A stretch of 61,933 nucleotides of DNA from Gemmatimonas sp. (GTDB taxonomy: Bacteria; Gemmatimonadota; Gemmatimonadetes; Gemmatimonadales; Gemmatimonadaceae). The notes beneath the pieces are model-generated. The model did no database searches. It worked only from the letters and a program-made list of their open reading frames with translations, and had not been told where the DNA came from. The position numbers were made by a program, and so were the translations under genes. The DNA lies in contig NZ_JAJTHI010000011.1 of the NCBI RefSeq assembly GCF_021298855.1, forward strand, positions 1 to 61,933. Reading direction: 5' to 3'. Positions 36,834 through 45,094 of the stretch are shown one piece after another; position 1 is the stretch's first letter, and every line of letters begins with the position of its first letter.

Positions 36834-38237
36834 TCAGCCGGCCGCGATCGCCGGGCCCTGCGGCGCCGTGCTCGTCCGCCATGCGCCGCGCGTGAAGTCG
36901 GGAAACTTCACCGGCGCACTGCCCTTCCGGATGGACTGTTCGCAGAGGGCATACGGCACACTCCACGCCGCGGCATCGTACACGTCGAAATCCGGCGCCA
37001 CCCCTTCGCGCATGCACTGCACCAGCCGATAGGCCATGATGAAGTCCATGCCGCCGTGCCCCCCGTTCTTGCGCGCAAGTTCCCCCACTGCGGCCCAGAG
37101 CGGATGCTGGTACTTCTGACGGAACTCGGCAAAGGGGGTCCAGCGATGGCCACCGGGCTGGCCGTCGATGTACAGACGCGGGGGATAGTCGTTGAAGGCG
37201 GCCTTGGAGCCCTGCAGGTTGTTGAGGCGTGAGTAGGGGCGCGGGCTCGTCACGTTGTGCTGCAGCAGGATGGTCCGTCCCTTGGCCGTCTTGATGAGCG
37301 AGGTGTTCACGTCGCCCGTCTTGTACGACTCCCGCCACTTGGGGCTGTCGCGGGGCTCATGCTGCTCGCGCCATTCGGTCAGCCCCGCTTCCGGCGACGA
37401 CATGGAGACCACGTACTCGAACCGGTCACCGCGGTGAATGCCCAGGTACTGCGCCACGGGACCGAGCCCGTGCGTGGGATAGAGATTGGTGTCGCGTTCG
37501 GTGTGCGGCTGACGCCGCCACAACCCCTCGTCCCGATTCTCGAAGAGGATGTCGCGCAGGTCGTGATTGTACGCCGCCTCGGCGTGCAGCAACGTGCCGA
37601 AGACCCCTTCGCGCACCATGCGCAGCACGGTGAGTTCGCTCTCCCCGTAGCAGCAGTTCTCCATCATGAGGCAATGCCGCCGCGTCTTTTCGGACAGCTC
37701 GACCAGCTCCCAGGCCTGTTCGGTGGTGAGCGCAATGGGCACTTCGCTGCCGCAGTGCTTGCCGGCCAGCAGAGCGGCGCGCATGACCGGCGTGTGCCAC
37801 GGCCACGGCGTCGCGGTGTAGACGAAATCGATATCGGCCCGCTGCACGAGCCGCTCGAAGTCACGCTCCCCGTTGGTGAACACCGCCGGCGCCGGCCGGC
37901 CGGCCTTCGTGCACAGGGCGACGGCCATCTGCGCCTTCTCGGCGACGATGTCGGCCACCGCCGTGATCTCCACGCCGTCAATCGCGAGCAGTTCCCCGAG
38001 CACGCTGCGCCCGCGCAACCCGGTGCCCACGATGGCCACGCGCACCCTGTCGTGCTTCTCGAAGGGGATCCCGAGCATCGTGCCGTTTCCGGCGGGGGAC
38101 GGTGGTACGAGGTCGGCGCGCCATGCATCGGTACTGGCAAGCAGCTGCGCCGGGGTGGCCGTGACGGCGGCAGCGGCTGCCGCCGCGGCACCGGCCAGGA
38201 GGTCACGCCGCGAGAGGGGAGTGCGCGATTCGCTCAT
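36834..38237 (-). CDS. Gfo/Idh/MocA oxidoreductase, GH109-like, Tat-exported
   Basis: A 467-residue protein. A twin-arginine signal (SRRDLLAGAAAAAAAAV) precedes an NAD-binding Rossmann fold (VRVAIVGTGLRGRSVLGE) and a C-terminal substrate domain. DTNLYPTHGLGPVAQYLGIH and the following GDRFEYVVSMSS are characteristic of the GH109 glycosidases, whose founders remove alpha-linked N-acetylgalactosamine by an NAD-dependent mechanism. Export with a bound cofactor fits Tat. A plain Gfo/Idh/MocA dehydrogenase is the alternative. Its ATG overlaps the stop of the upstream nucleotidyltransferase by four bases. Confidence 0.8.
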   Translation of the reverse strand: MSESRTPLSRRDLLAGAAAAAAAAVTATPAQLLASTDAWRADLVPPSPAGNGTMLGIPFEKHDRVRVAIVGTGLRGRSVLGELLAIDGVEITAVADIVAEKAQMAVALCTKAGRPAPAVFTNGERDFERLVQRADIDFVYTATPWPWHTPVMRAALLAGKHCGSEVPIALTTEQAWELVELSEKTRRHCLMMENCCYGESELTVLRMVREGVFGTLLHAEAAYNHDLRDILFENRDEGLWRRQPHTERDTNLYPTHGLGPVAQYLGIHRGDRFEYVVSMSSPEAGLTEWREQHEPRDSPKWRESYKTGDVNTSLIKTAKGRTILLQHNVTSPRPYSRLNNLQGSKAAFNDYPPRLYIDGQPGGHRWTPFAEFRQKYQHPLWAAVGELARKNGGHGGMDFIMAYRLVQCMREGVAPDFDVYDAAAWSVPYALCEQSIRKGSAPVKFPDFTRGAWRTSTAPQGPAIAAG

Positions 38238-39223
38238 CCTTCGCCCCGGATCTCCGAGTGATCACCGATGCTGAGGCTTCCGGCCACGCCCTCCACCCGG
38301 ACATGATCGCCCAGGAAGCAGTCGTGGAGGGACGCGTTGGTGATGGTGACCTGATCACCGGCCACGGTGTCGCGCACCGTGCTTTGGCGCACGACGCTGC
38401 CCTTGCCGAGCGAGACGTTGGGGCCGACGGTCGCGTGTTCGATCGTGCAGCCCTCCTCGATGTACACGGGTTCCACAATCGTGGCGCCCTCGCCCAGCGC
38501 GGCGGGACGACGGGCGCGTCCCTTTTCGAGCATGACGCGGTTCGTATCCAGAAACGTTTCGAGCTGTCCGGCATCGTACCATCCGTCCACATCGACCACG
38601 CGGAGCTTCGCGCCCTGGTCGATCATGTACTGGAAGGCGTCGGTGAGATACCACTCCCCCTTGTTGGGCGGCGTGGTGAGGACGTGGGCGATGCCTTCGA
38701 GCAGGAGTTGCCAGTTGCGGATGTAGTAGAGGCCGATGTTGGCGCGCTTGCTGATGGGCTCTTTCGGCTTCTCGACGATGCGGGTCATGTGCCCATTCGC
38801 ATCGGTCACCACGACGCCGAAGCGCTGATAATCCTCGACTTCCTTGGTCCAGATGATCCCGTCGTCGGTGCAATCCTTGAGCAGGCTGAGATCGGCGTCG
38901 AAGATGGTATCGACGAAGATGATGAGCACCGGCGCATCGATGAGCGCCCTCGCGCGCGCGACCGCGCCGGCGGTGCCGTCCTGCACATCCTGCTCGATGA
39001 ACACCGACGGCACGTCGTAGGCGGCGGCGGCAAAGGCCTCGACCTTTTCCTTGAGGTGCCCGGTGATGTACACCACCTGTTCGACATTGCCGAGCTGCAT
39101 CACGTCGTCCATCACGTAGCTCATGACGGGGCGGCCGGCCACCTTGAGCATGGGCTTGGGTACGACGTGCGTGTGCGGCCGCAGTCGCGTGCCTTTGCCG
39201 GCGAGCGGGATGATCACTTTCAT
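38234..39223 (-). CDS. NTP-transferase with left-handed helix tail (RmlA/GlmU-like)
   Basis: A 329-residue protein with a nucleotidyltransferase domain (MKVIIPLAGKGTRLRPHT, VPKPMLKVAGRP, IIFVDTIFDAD, VEKPKEPISKRANIG, WYDAGQLETFLDT). A short left-handed beta-helix of hexapeptide repeats starts near residue 245 (ATIVEPVYIEEGCTIEHATV). It is the first gene of the sugar-nucleotide operon. It activates a sugar-1-phosphate with UTP or dTTP; the helix tail may bind regulators or have acyl- or aminotransfer remnants. Confidence 0.87.
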   Translation of the reverse strand: MKVIIPLAGKGTRLRPHTHVVPKPMLKVAGRPVMSYVMDDVMQLGNVEQVVYITGHLKEKVEAFAAAAYDVPSVFIEQDVQDGTAGAVARARALIDAPVLIIFVDTIFDADLSLLKDCTDDGIIWTKEVEDYQRFGVVVTDANGHMTRIVEKPKEPISKRANIGLYYIRNWQLLLEGIAHVLTTPPNKGEWYLTDAFQYMIDQGAKLRVVDVDGWYDAGQLETFLDTNRVMLEKGRARRPAALGEGATIVEPVYIEEGCTIEHATVGPNVSLGKGSVVRQSTVRDTVAGDQVTITNASLHDCFLGDHVRVEGVAGSLSIGDHSEIRGEG

Positions 39224-39368
39224 GACGGCAGTCTGGGGGAGGGAGTCGGCGCCGCGCGTCGCCGTGCGCGGCCTTCAGCGTGGGGCAGTGCGGTGGCAAT
39301 GCCCCAAAATGCAGAACGGCGACACCCCGGGGGAAGGGTAGCGCCGTATCGACTTTGCACGCCTTGGC

Positions 39369-39384
39369 GCCCCGCGTTCGGGGC
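39369..39384 (-). terminator. Short GC hairpin after cupin gene
   Basis: GCCCCG-CGTT-CGGGGC forms a six-pair all-GC stem 18 bases past the cupin stop. No T tract; weak support. Confidence 0.3.
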
Positions 39385-39401
39385 CCCCAGCGGTTTGCGC
39401 C

Positions 39402-39779
39402 TCAGGGGGCGCTGGTACCTTCCCGGCCGTAGCGATCCTTGATGCGCACCACGTCGTCGAGCTCGGGCGTACTGGCCTCGAGCACGTCACAATCGGTGAC
39501 CGCTTCCATGTAGTGGATGGTGCCCGGCGTGATGTGAAACGACTGTCCGGCCACGAGGGCCTGATCCTGCAGCTCCGGCTCGCCCGGACGCTGCACCCAG
39601 TACTTCATCTCGCCCTGCAGCAGGTAGACGGTTTCGTCCTTGCGCTCATGGTACTGCACGGAGAGCGCGTGGCCTGCCTTGATGTGGAGGATCTTGCCGA
39701 CGTAGCGGTCGGTATGAGCCCAGATCGTTTCGTGCCCCCACGGTTTCGGCACGTGACGGACATCGACATAACCACTCAT
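39402..39779 (-). CDS. Cupin, mannose-6-phosphate-isomerase type II-like
   Basis: A 125-residue single cupin. VPKPWGHETIW, the metal-binding SVQYHERKDETVYLLQGEM (His, Glu) and SFHITPGTIHYMEA match the C-terminal cupin of mannose-1-phosphate guanylyltransferase/isomerase enzymes. It may act on a sugar phosphate used by the neighbouring operon. It lies between that operon and atpH, 44 bases after the atpH stop, where the F1 genes would normally be. Confidence 0.8.
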   Translation of the reverse strand: MSGYVDVRHVPKPWGHETIWAHTDRYVGKILHIKAGHALSVQYHERKDETVYLLQGEMKYWVQRPGEPELQDQALVAGQSFHITPGTIHYMEAVTDCDVLEASTPELDDVVRIKDRYGREGTSAP

Positions 39780-39816
39780 CAGCGTTTCCGGGGGCGGCGA
39801 TAATGGAGGCTGCCGA

Positions 39817-39833
39817 GCGCCGCTCAGCGGCGC
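39817..39833 (-). terminator. Hairpin with the atpH stop codon in its loop
   Basis: GCGCCGC-TGA-GCGGCGC on the minus strand: a perfect 7-bp stem whose three-base loop is the atpH stop codon. It marks the end of the F0 operon. No T tract follows, so its role could be mRNA stability rather than termination. Confidence 0.4.
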
Positions 39834-40381
39834 CCGGTACCCATGCGTGCGCGCAGCGTGGCCAGCCTGCGGCTCACCGAGCCGTCCATGACGGTGTCGC
39901 CCATGCGAACGACCACACCACCGAGAATGGTGGGATCGACGGTCACGTGGGGAACCACCGTGCGCCCGACCACCTTCGAGAGCCGCTGACCGATCATGGC
40001 CGTTTCGTCGTCACCGGCCGGGCGCGCGAGCGTGACCCTGGCGTGCACGATGCCCTGGGACGCATCGAGCAGCGTGTCGTACTCATCGGCAATGACGGGC
40101 ACGAGCATCTGCCGCCGGTTGCGTACGAGTTGCTGCAGGAAGCGGAGGAAATGCCGGGGCACCCGATCGCCGAGGGCCTTGCTGAGCAGCGCCGACTTGG
40201 CGTCGGCGGCAATGCGCGGGGACTCGAGGAAGCGCGACAGGGTGATGTCGGTGGTCATGGCCGTGGCGACCTGCCGCAGCATGATGCCCCACCCCGCCGG
40301 ATCCTCGGCCGTGCGCGCCAGCGTCAGCAGCGCCTCGGCGTAGTTGCGGGCAACCGACTCGCCCTGTACGCCGGCGGGCAT
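39824..40381 (-). CDS. atpH: ATP synthase F1 delta subunit
   Basis: A 185-residue OSCP/delta subunit that links the F1 head to the b-subunit stalk. SVARNYAEALLTLARTAEDP at the start and VRMGDTVMDGSVSRRLATL at the end are typical. Its ATG overlaps the atpF stop (TGATG). It is the last ATP synthase gene here; atpA, atpG, atpD and atpC do not follow. Confidence 0.93.
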   Translation of the reverse strand: MPAGVQGESVARNYAEALLTLARTAEDPAGWGIMLRQVATAMTTDITLSRFLESPRIAADAKSALLSKALGDRVPRHFLRFLQQLVRNRRQMLVPVIADEYDTLLDASQGIVHARVTLARPAGDDETAMIGQRLSKVVGRTVVPHVTVDPTILGGVVVRMGDTVMDGSVSRRLATLRARMGTGRR

Positions 40382-40980
40382 CAGCGGGCCGCCTGCTGAT
40401 CGAGCGAGGCCAGGAAGCTCTCGACGATCTTGCGGTTGCCGGCGGAGTCGAGGTTCTGCTCGATGACGCGCGAGGCGCCGGCGATGGCGAGATCCACGGC
40501 TTCCTTGCGCAGGTCGGCGATGGCCGCCGCCTTTTCGCCCTCGATGGTGCGACGGGCCTGCTCGATCATCTCTTCCTGCTGCTGCTTCGTCTGGGCGAGC
40601 AGGTCGGCACGCATCTTCTCGGCGGTGGCCCGGCTGTCGGCGATGATCTGCTGCGCCTCGCTGCGGGCGGCCTCGAGCTGCGCGCGCTGCTGGGCCAGCG
40701 CGTCTTCCGTGGCGGCACGGTCACGCTTCGCGCCCTCGATCGCGTCTTCGAGTGCCTTTTCGCGCGCCTCGACGGCGGCGAAGAGCGGCTTGAAGGCGAA
40801 CTTGGACAACACGAACAGCAACAGCACGAAGATGATGAGCGTCCACGCCATCACGCCCACGTTCGGATCGAGCAGATTCGGCGGGCCGCCCTCGGCGGAC
40901 TCGGACGCCAGCGCCGGCGTGGCGGAGATCATCAGGGCGGCGGCAAGTGCACCGACGCGGCGGGCAGAAAGAGCGAACAT
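40381..40980 (-). CDS. atpF: ATP synthase F0 subunit b
   Basis: A 199-residue stalk subunit. The N-terminus is extended by a signal-like segment (MFALSARRVGALAAALMISA) ahead of the membrane helix (NVGVMAWTLIIFVLLLFVLS), followed by a long charged coiled coil. The same type of N-terminal extension is seen on subunit a, so both may be processed or carry an extra helix. ATG at 40980 is used. Confidence 0.9.
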   Translation of the reverse strand: MFALSARRVGALAAALMISATPALASESAEGGPPNLLDPNVGVMAWTLIIFVLLLFVLSKFAFKPLFAAVEAREKALEDAIEGAKRDRAATEDALAQQRAQLEAARSEAQQIIADSRATAEKMRADLLAQTKQQQEEMIEQARRTIEGEKAAAIADLRKEAVDLAIAGASRVIEQNLDSAGNRKIVESFLASLDQQAAR

Positions 40981-41045
40981 GGAAGAGTCCACGAAGAGAG
41001 AGAGTGCGGCGGGGCGCCCGGGAGGACGCCCCGCACGCGGACACA

Positions 41046-41324
41046 TCAGAACGTGATCTTGCCCTGAATCAGGAAGCCCACGACGACGCCGAACAGCGCG
41101 GCGCCTTCGACGAGGGCGGCCAGGATGAGGGCGGCCGTCTGGATCTTGCCAGCGGCTTCGGGCTGACGCGCCATGCCTTCCACGGCCGACCCACCGATGC
41201 GGCCGATGCCCATGCCGGCACCGATGACCGCGCCGCCGGCGGCGATGCCGGCGCCGATCATCGCGAGACCCTTCGGATCCTGCACCACCGGAGCGGCGGC
41301 CTGGAGGAAACCCATGATTTCCAT
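41046..41324 (-). CDS. atpE: ATP synthase F0 subunit c
   Basis: A 92-residue hairpin of two membrane helices forming the rotor ring. The carboxylate is the Glu in ILAALVEGAALFGVVV; the loop is ARQPEAAGKI. The Gln and Ser/Thr-Tyr residues of sodium-binding rings are absent, which favours protons. It lies between atpB and atpF. Confidence 0.93.
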   Translation of the reverse strand: MEIMGFLQAAAPVVQDPKGLAMIGAGIAAGGAVIGAGMGIGRIGGSAVEGMARQPEAAGKIQTAALILAALVEGAALFGVVVGFLIQGKITF

Positions 41325-41518
41325 CGTATGACTCCAAGAAGAAAGTCTGTGGTTGCTGCGCTCCCGACGGACACTCAGGTCCGCGTTTTCCGCCAACGAA
41401 CCCGGAGGCTCAGCGGAGTTCACCGGTCGCTCGACCGGCTACACGATCCTCGGCCCGGGAGTAGGGCGTGGGACGTTGGAGAAACTCAATGCGACAAACG
41501 CGGAACTCGCCGCCGCGG

Positions 41519-42502
41519 TTAGTGGTGCGCTTCGCGAATCTGCCCGATGAAGACCGAGGCGAGCAGCGTGAAGATGAAGGCCTGCAGGAACGCGACGAAG
41601 AGTTCGAGCATGCTGATGGCAGTGGCCATGAGCACCGGGACCGGTGCCAGCGCCCAGCTCTTGAACGTGAAGATGATGCCGATGAGGGCAAGCAACACGA
41701 TATGGCCGGCCGTCATGTTGGCGAACAGACGGATCGTCAGGGCGAACGGCTTGGACAGCTTGCCCACGATTTCGACCGGCGTCATGACGAAGAACATGAG
41801 GACGCGCATGACGAGCGGCAGATCCTTGTTCCAGTAGAAGATCGTGTTGAGGTATCCGAGTCCATTGGCGCGGACACCGGCCACTTCCACGACGACGGCG
41901 GTGATGATGGCGAGCATCGCCGTCACCGCGATGTTGCCGGTCGCCGTTGCCCCCCACGGCAGCATGCCGAGCAGGTTGCAGACGAGGATGAAGAAGAAGA
42001 GCGTGAGGGCGAAGGGCACGAAGCCGTCGCCATGGTGCCCCACGTTCGGCAGCACCACCTCATTGCGGAGATAGAGCGCCATGGCTTCGATCGCGCCGGC
42101 AAAGCCGCTGGAGCGGCCCTTGGTGGCGTGCTGCTTCCGCGAGGTGTTGCCCGCCACGATGAGCAGGAGCGAGACGATGACCGCCGCCAGCAGCATGAAG
42201 ACCACGTGCTTGGTGGGCGAGAGATCGATGGCCATGCCGCCAATGTGGATCGGCTCCCACTGCGGCAGCTCGACTTCCGCCGCGAGATGCGAATTGAGTG
42301 CGGGAATCTCGAGATGGCGACTGTCGGTGATGTGCGGCGTGATGAAATCCACCGGCTTCTCACCCGCCGGGGCGGCGGAATGCGCGGCGGCCTCGGCGCC
42401 ATGCTCCTGCGCGCCCGCCACGAGCGGCGCCGCCGCGACGGTTGCCGCAGCGAGCGTGAAGACACGAATGACACGCGACAACGAACGGAGCATGTGCTGC
42501 AT
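41519..42502 (-). CDS. atpB: ATP synthase F0 subunit a
   Basis: A 327-residue stator channel subunit. After a signal-like N-terminus (VIRVFTLAAATVAAAPLVAG) and a periplasmic segment there are about five to six helices. The essential Arg is in PFALTIRLFANMTAGH; NTIFYWNKDLPLVMRVL precedes it. The N-terminal extension is longer than in E. coli and resembles those of Bacteroidetes-type operons. Confidence 0.92.
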   Translation of the reverse strand: MQHMLRSLSRVIRVFTLAAATVAAAPLVAGAQEHGAEAAAHSAAPAGEKPVDFITPHITDSRHLEIPALNSHLAAEVELPQWEPIHIGGMAIDLSPTKHVVFMLLAAVIVSLLLIVAGNTSRKQHATKGRSSGFAGAIEAMALYLRNEVVLPNVGHHGDGFVPFALTLFFFILVCNLLGMLPWGATATGNIAVTAMLAIITAVVVEVAGVRANGLGYLNTIFYWNKDLPLVMRVLMFFVMTPVEIVGKLSKPFALTIRLFANMTAGHIVLLALIGIIFTFKSWALAPVPVLMATAISMLELFVAFLQAFIFTLLASVFIGQIREAHH

Positions 42503-42511
42503 CCGGAGAGT

Positions 42512-42907
42512 TCAGTTCAGGAAGAGCGGCTCGACCAGGGTCGAGACGAAGTAGAACACCACGAGGGAGATGAGCGCCGGCCCCGACACGAGCCCCAGCG
42601 CCTTGATGCCGAGAAACGCCCAGAAGAGGAGCGAGGCAAAGCGCAGCAGCACGCCCAGCCCCCACCCTGCAATGACCTGCTCGCGCGCCACCAGCCGCGC
42701 GACGACGAACGTGAAACTCTGTACGGCGAACGCCAGCCACGCGCTCGCCCGCACCGCACTGGCCGCCGCCGCATCGGTCCAGATGAGCCGCTGCATCACC
42801 AGCATGGCGACGACGATGATCGTGCCCTGTGCGGCCGTGAACCCGAGCAGTGCCCGGCCCATCCTCATGGGTACAGCGGCGGCCGGCGGCATGGCGTGTT
42901 GCGTCAT
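42512..42907 (-). CDS. atpI: AtpI-like four-helix membrane protein
   Basis: A 131-residue membrane protein with four hydrophobic helices, placed between atpZ and atpB, the usual place for an AtpI-type assembly factor. The sequence itself is divergent; position is the main evidence. Its ATG overlaps the atpZ stop by four bases. Confidence 0.7.
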   Translation of the reverse strand: MTQHAMPPAAAVPMRMGRALLGFTAAQGTIIVVAMLVMQRLIWTDAAAASAVRASAWLAFAVQSFTFVVARLVAREQVIAGWGLGVLLRFASLLFWAFLGIKALGLVSGPALISLVVFYFVSTLVEPLFLN

Positions 42908-43179
42908 GTTGTCGGCGAGTCGTTGTCCCGTGAGTCCGAGCGTTTCGGCGCGGTAAGTCGCCGATAGCTCAAATAGAAGCTGCCACCTCCTCCCAGCAGC
43001 ACACCGCCCAGCAGAAAGAGTGGCGTACTGTCGAACCGGCGATCGAGCCACCCGCCGATCCAGACGAAGAGCAGGATGGCGCCAAAGAACTGCGTGCCCA
43101 ACCCCGCCAACGCCCAGGGCGACACGTCGCCGTCCGCTGGCCTGGATTCACGCGTTGGCTTTTCGGGGCTGTCTGCCAT
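42904..43179 (-). CDS. atpZ: AtpZ/AtpI-family small membrane protein
   Basis: A 91-residue protein with two membrane helices: WALAGLGTQFFGAILLFVWI and a second with TPLFLLGGVLLGGGGSFYLS. This is the F0F1-ATPase-associated AtpZ (PF09527-type) pattern. It heads the operon; its promoter-like element ends only ten bases before the ATG. Confidence 0.85.
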   Translation of the reverse strand: MADSPEKPTRESRPADGDVSPWALAGLGTQFFGAILLFVWIGGWLDRRFDSTPLFLLGGVLLGGGGSFYLSYRRLTAPKRSDSRDNDSPTT

Positions 43180-43189
43180 TCGCCGGCGG

Positions 43190-43218
43190 AACCTAGACGC
43201 TTGTGAAATTTTTCGCAA
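43190..43218 (-). promoter_or_regulatory. Promoter-like TTGCGA-N17-TAGGTT before atpZ
   Basis: On the minus strand TTGCGA (43218-43213), 17 bases, TAGGTT (43195-43190), then CCGCCG as before susC. With the ATG at 43179, a leader of only about three to five bases is expected. Confidence 0.5.
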
Positions 43219-43309
43219 GCGAACCTTTTGACCGAAACCGCACGAACACCGAATATCGGAAGACCGCTCCGAAGGCCAATACCCACCGTCACTTAGCGGG
43301 TCACCGGGG

Positions 43310-43328
43310 TGTCAATTCACTCTTGACA
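43310..43328. repeat. Inverted repeat TGTCAA-N7-TTGACA
   Basis: A perfect 6-base inverted repeat in the atpZ / BsuPI-gene divergent gap. Each arm is also a consensus -35 (TTGACA), one for each strand. The plus-strand arm has TAACGT 17 bases on. It may be an operator or back-to-back -35 elements. Confidence 0.5.
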
Positions 43329-43451
43329 GTCTGAAGGGTAGTTAATAACGTGGCGCAGTATCGAAATGTGATGCTCAATCGTCCAACCGTATGCAGGATC
43401 TACGGATTGGCATTGTGGCATCGCTCCCCCGACATTTCGCCCCGTTCCCTG

Positions 43452-43901
43452 ATGCTTTCACGCATCACCGTTCCACTGCTGGCTGCTGCCGGACTCGTCT
43501 TTGCGTGCGGTCCCCGCACCCCGAGCCCGCTGGCCAGCGCGCGTCCCAAGGCCGGCGCCGACCAGGGAGTGATCTCCCACGTCATGGTGGATACGGCCAA
43601 CGGGACGGTTCGCTTCGCGATCGAAGTGGCGAACGAGTCGCCCAAGCGGGTGGAGCTCACTTTCCCCGACGGGCGCACGCACGACTTTGCGGTGCTCGAC
43701 AGCACGGGACGCGAAGTGTGGCGCTGGAGCGAAGGGCGCCTGTTCACGCAGGGGATGCAGAACCGGCTGCTCGACGCCCGCGACCGCACGGTGTACGACG
43801 AACGGTGGCGGGCGCCGGGGTCCGGGCGCTACACCCTGGTGGCGCAGCTGCACAGCGAGAACTATCCGGTACGACAGCAGGTGGAATTCGCCCTGCGCTG
43901 A
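43452..43901 (+). CDS. BsuPI-domain lipoprotein
   Basis: A 149-residue lipoprotein. The signal ITVPLLAAAGLVFACGPRTP has Cys at residue 17. The rest fits the intracellular proteinase inhibitor BsuPI-type beta-sandwich (RFAIEVANESPKRVELTFPD, FAVLDSTGREVWRWSEGRLF). Protease inhibition in the envelope is possible but unproven. It is followed by moxR after 115 bases. Confidence 0.78.
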   Translation: MLSRITVPLLAAAGLVFACGPRTPSPLASARPKAGADQGVISHVMVDTANGTVRFAIEVANESPKRVELTFPDGRTHDFAVLDSTGREVWRWSEGRLFTQGMQNRLLDARDRTVYDERWRAPGSGRYTLVAQLHSENYPVRQQVEFALR

Positions 43902-44016
43902 ACGGCGTGCCGCACATCCGCGGCCGCGCGGCTAGATTCCCGGTCACCACAACGGACGCCCCGCGGCGTCCGTTACTGTTTGCGACAGTGGCCACGCGAC
44001 CCTCCACCCCACCCCC

Positions 44017-45015
44017 GTGACCTCGACCTCCGAGACCGCCGCGCCGGACAGCCAGGATCTGCAGTTACTCGACCGGCTCGCCCAGGCGCGCCGGCAGCTG
44101 ACGGCACAGATCGCTCAACGGATCGTTGGCCAGTCGCACGTGGTGGATGACCTCGTGACCGCCTTGCTCGCCGGCGGTCACGCGGTGCTTGTGGGCGTGC
44201 CCGGGCTCGCCAAGACGCTGCTGGTGCAAACGGTGGCGCAGGCGCTCGACCTCAGCTTCTCGCGCGTGCAGTTCACCCCCGATCTCATGCCGAGTGACAT
44301 CACCGGCACCGAGCTGATGGAGGAGGAGCCGGGCACGGGGAAGCGGGCGTTCCGTTTTGCGCCCGGTCCGGTGTTCGGCAATATGGTGCTGGCCGACGAA
44401 ATCAATCGTGCCCCGCCAAAGACGCAGGCTGCGCTGCTGCAGGCCATGCAGGAGCGTACCGTTACGGTGGCGGGGCGCACCTATGAGCTGCCGCGCCCCT
44501 TCTTCGTGCTCGCCACGCAGAACCCGGTGGAGCAGGAAGGCACGTATCCGCTGCCGGAAGCGCAGCTCGACCGCTTCATGTTCGAGCTGAACATCGGCTA
44601 TCCGACGCGCGAGGAAGAGGAGCAGATCGTGCGCGCCACCACGGGCGATAGCCAGGGCACGATCACACCGGTGCTGGGCGGCGAGGAACTGCTGCGGCTG
44701 CAGCGTCTCGTGCGGCGGCTGCCGGCGCCGCCAAGCCTGGTGAGCTATGCGGTGGCGCTCGTGCGCAGCACGCGCCCCGATGCGCCGGAGGCCACAGCGA
44801 AGGTGAAGAAGTACGTGAGTTGGGGAGCGGGGCCGCGTGCCTCACAGTACCTGGTGCTGGGTGCCAAGGCGCGTGCCGCGATGGACGGCCGCGCGATGCC
44901 CGACATTGCTGATGTGAAGAGCGTGGCCAGGAGTGTGCTGCGGCACCGCTTGGTGGTGAATTTCCAGGCCGAGGCCGATGGCATTCCCACCGAGTCGCTC
45001 ATCGAACTGCCGTAA
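44017..45015 (+). CDS. moxR: MoxR-family AAA+ ATPase
   Basis: A 332-residue chaperone-like ATPase. Walker A is GVPGLAKTLLVQ, Walker B is MVLADEINRAPPKTQAALLQ, and the family signature FVLATQNPVEQEGTYPLPEA is present. These usually work with DUF58/VWA proteins on metal-enzyme or envelope maturation; no such partner follows here. The GTG at 44017 gives the expected N-terminus. Confidence 0.92.
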   Translation: MTSTSETAAPDSQDLQLLDRLAQARRQLTAQIAQRIVGQSHVVDDLVTALLAGGHAVLVGVPGLAKTLLVQTVAQALDLSFSRVQFTPDLMPSDITGTELMEEEPGTGKRAFRFAPGPVFGNMVLADEINRAPPKTQAALLQAMQERTVTVAGRTYELPRPFFVLATQNPVEQEGTYPLPEAQLDRFMFELNIGYPTREEEEQIVRATTGDSQGTITPVLGGEELLRLQRLVRRLPAPPSLVSYAVALVRSTRPDAPEATAKVKKYVSWGAGPRASQYLVLGAKARAAMDGRAMPDIADVKSVARSVLRHRLVVNFQAEADGIPTESLIELP

Positions 45016-45024
45016 GGAGCGGCA

Positions 45025-45064
45025 CCGCCGCGCGGTATCCGCCGCGCGGTATCCGCCGCGCGGT
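45025..45064. repeat. Three tandem copies of a 14-base unit
   Basis: CCGCCGCGCGGTAT is repeated nearly three times directly after the moxR stop; the third copy ends in GGT. Each unit holds the palindrome CCGCGCGG. It lies in a 302-base gap (45016-45317) that otherwise holds only the hairpin at 45095-45123 and no gene that I can support. Confidence 0.8.
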
Positions 45065-45094
45065 CGGCATGACATGGTACGGGCGACTGTTACG

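Noticed and set aside
41468-42967. 499-codon plus-strand frame opposite atpB and atpI
   Set aside because: Extremely charged and repetitive (Asp/Glu/Arg/His), antisense to ATP synthase genes.
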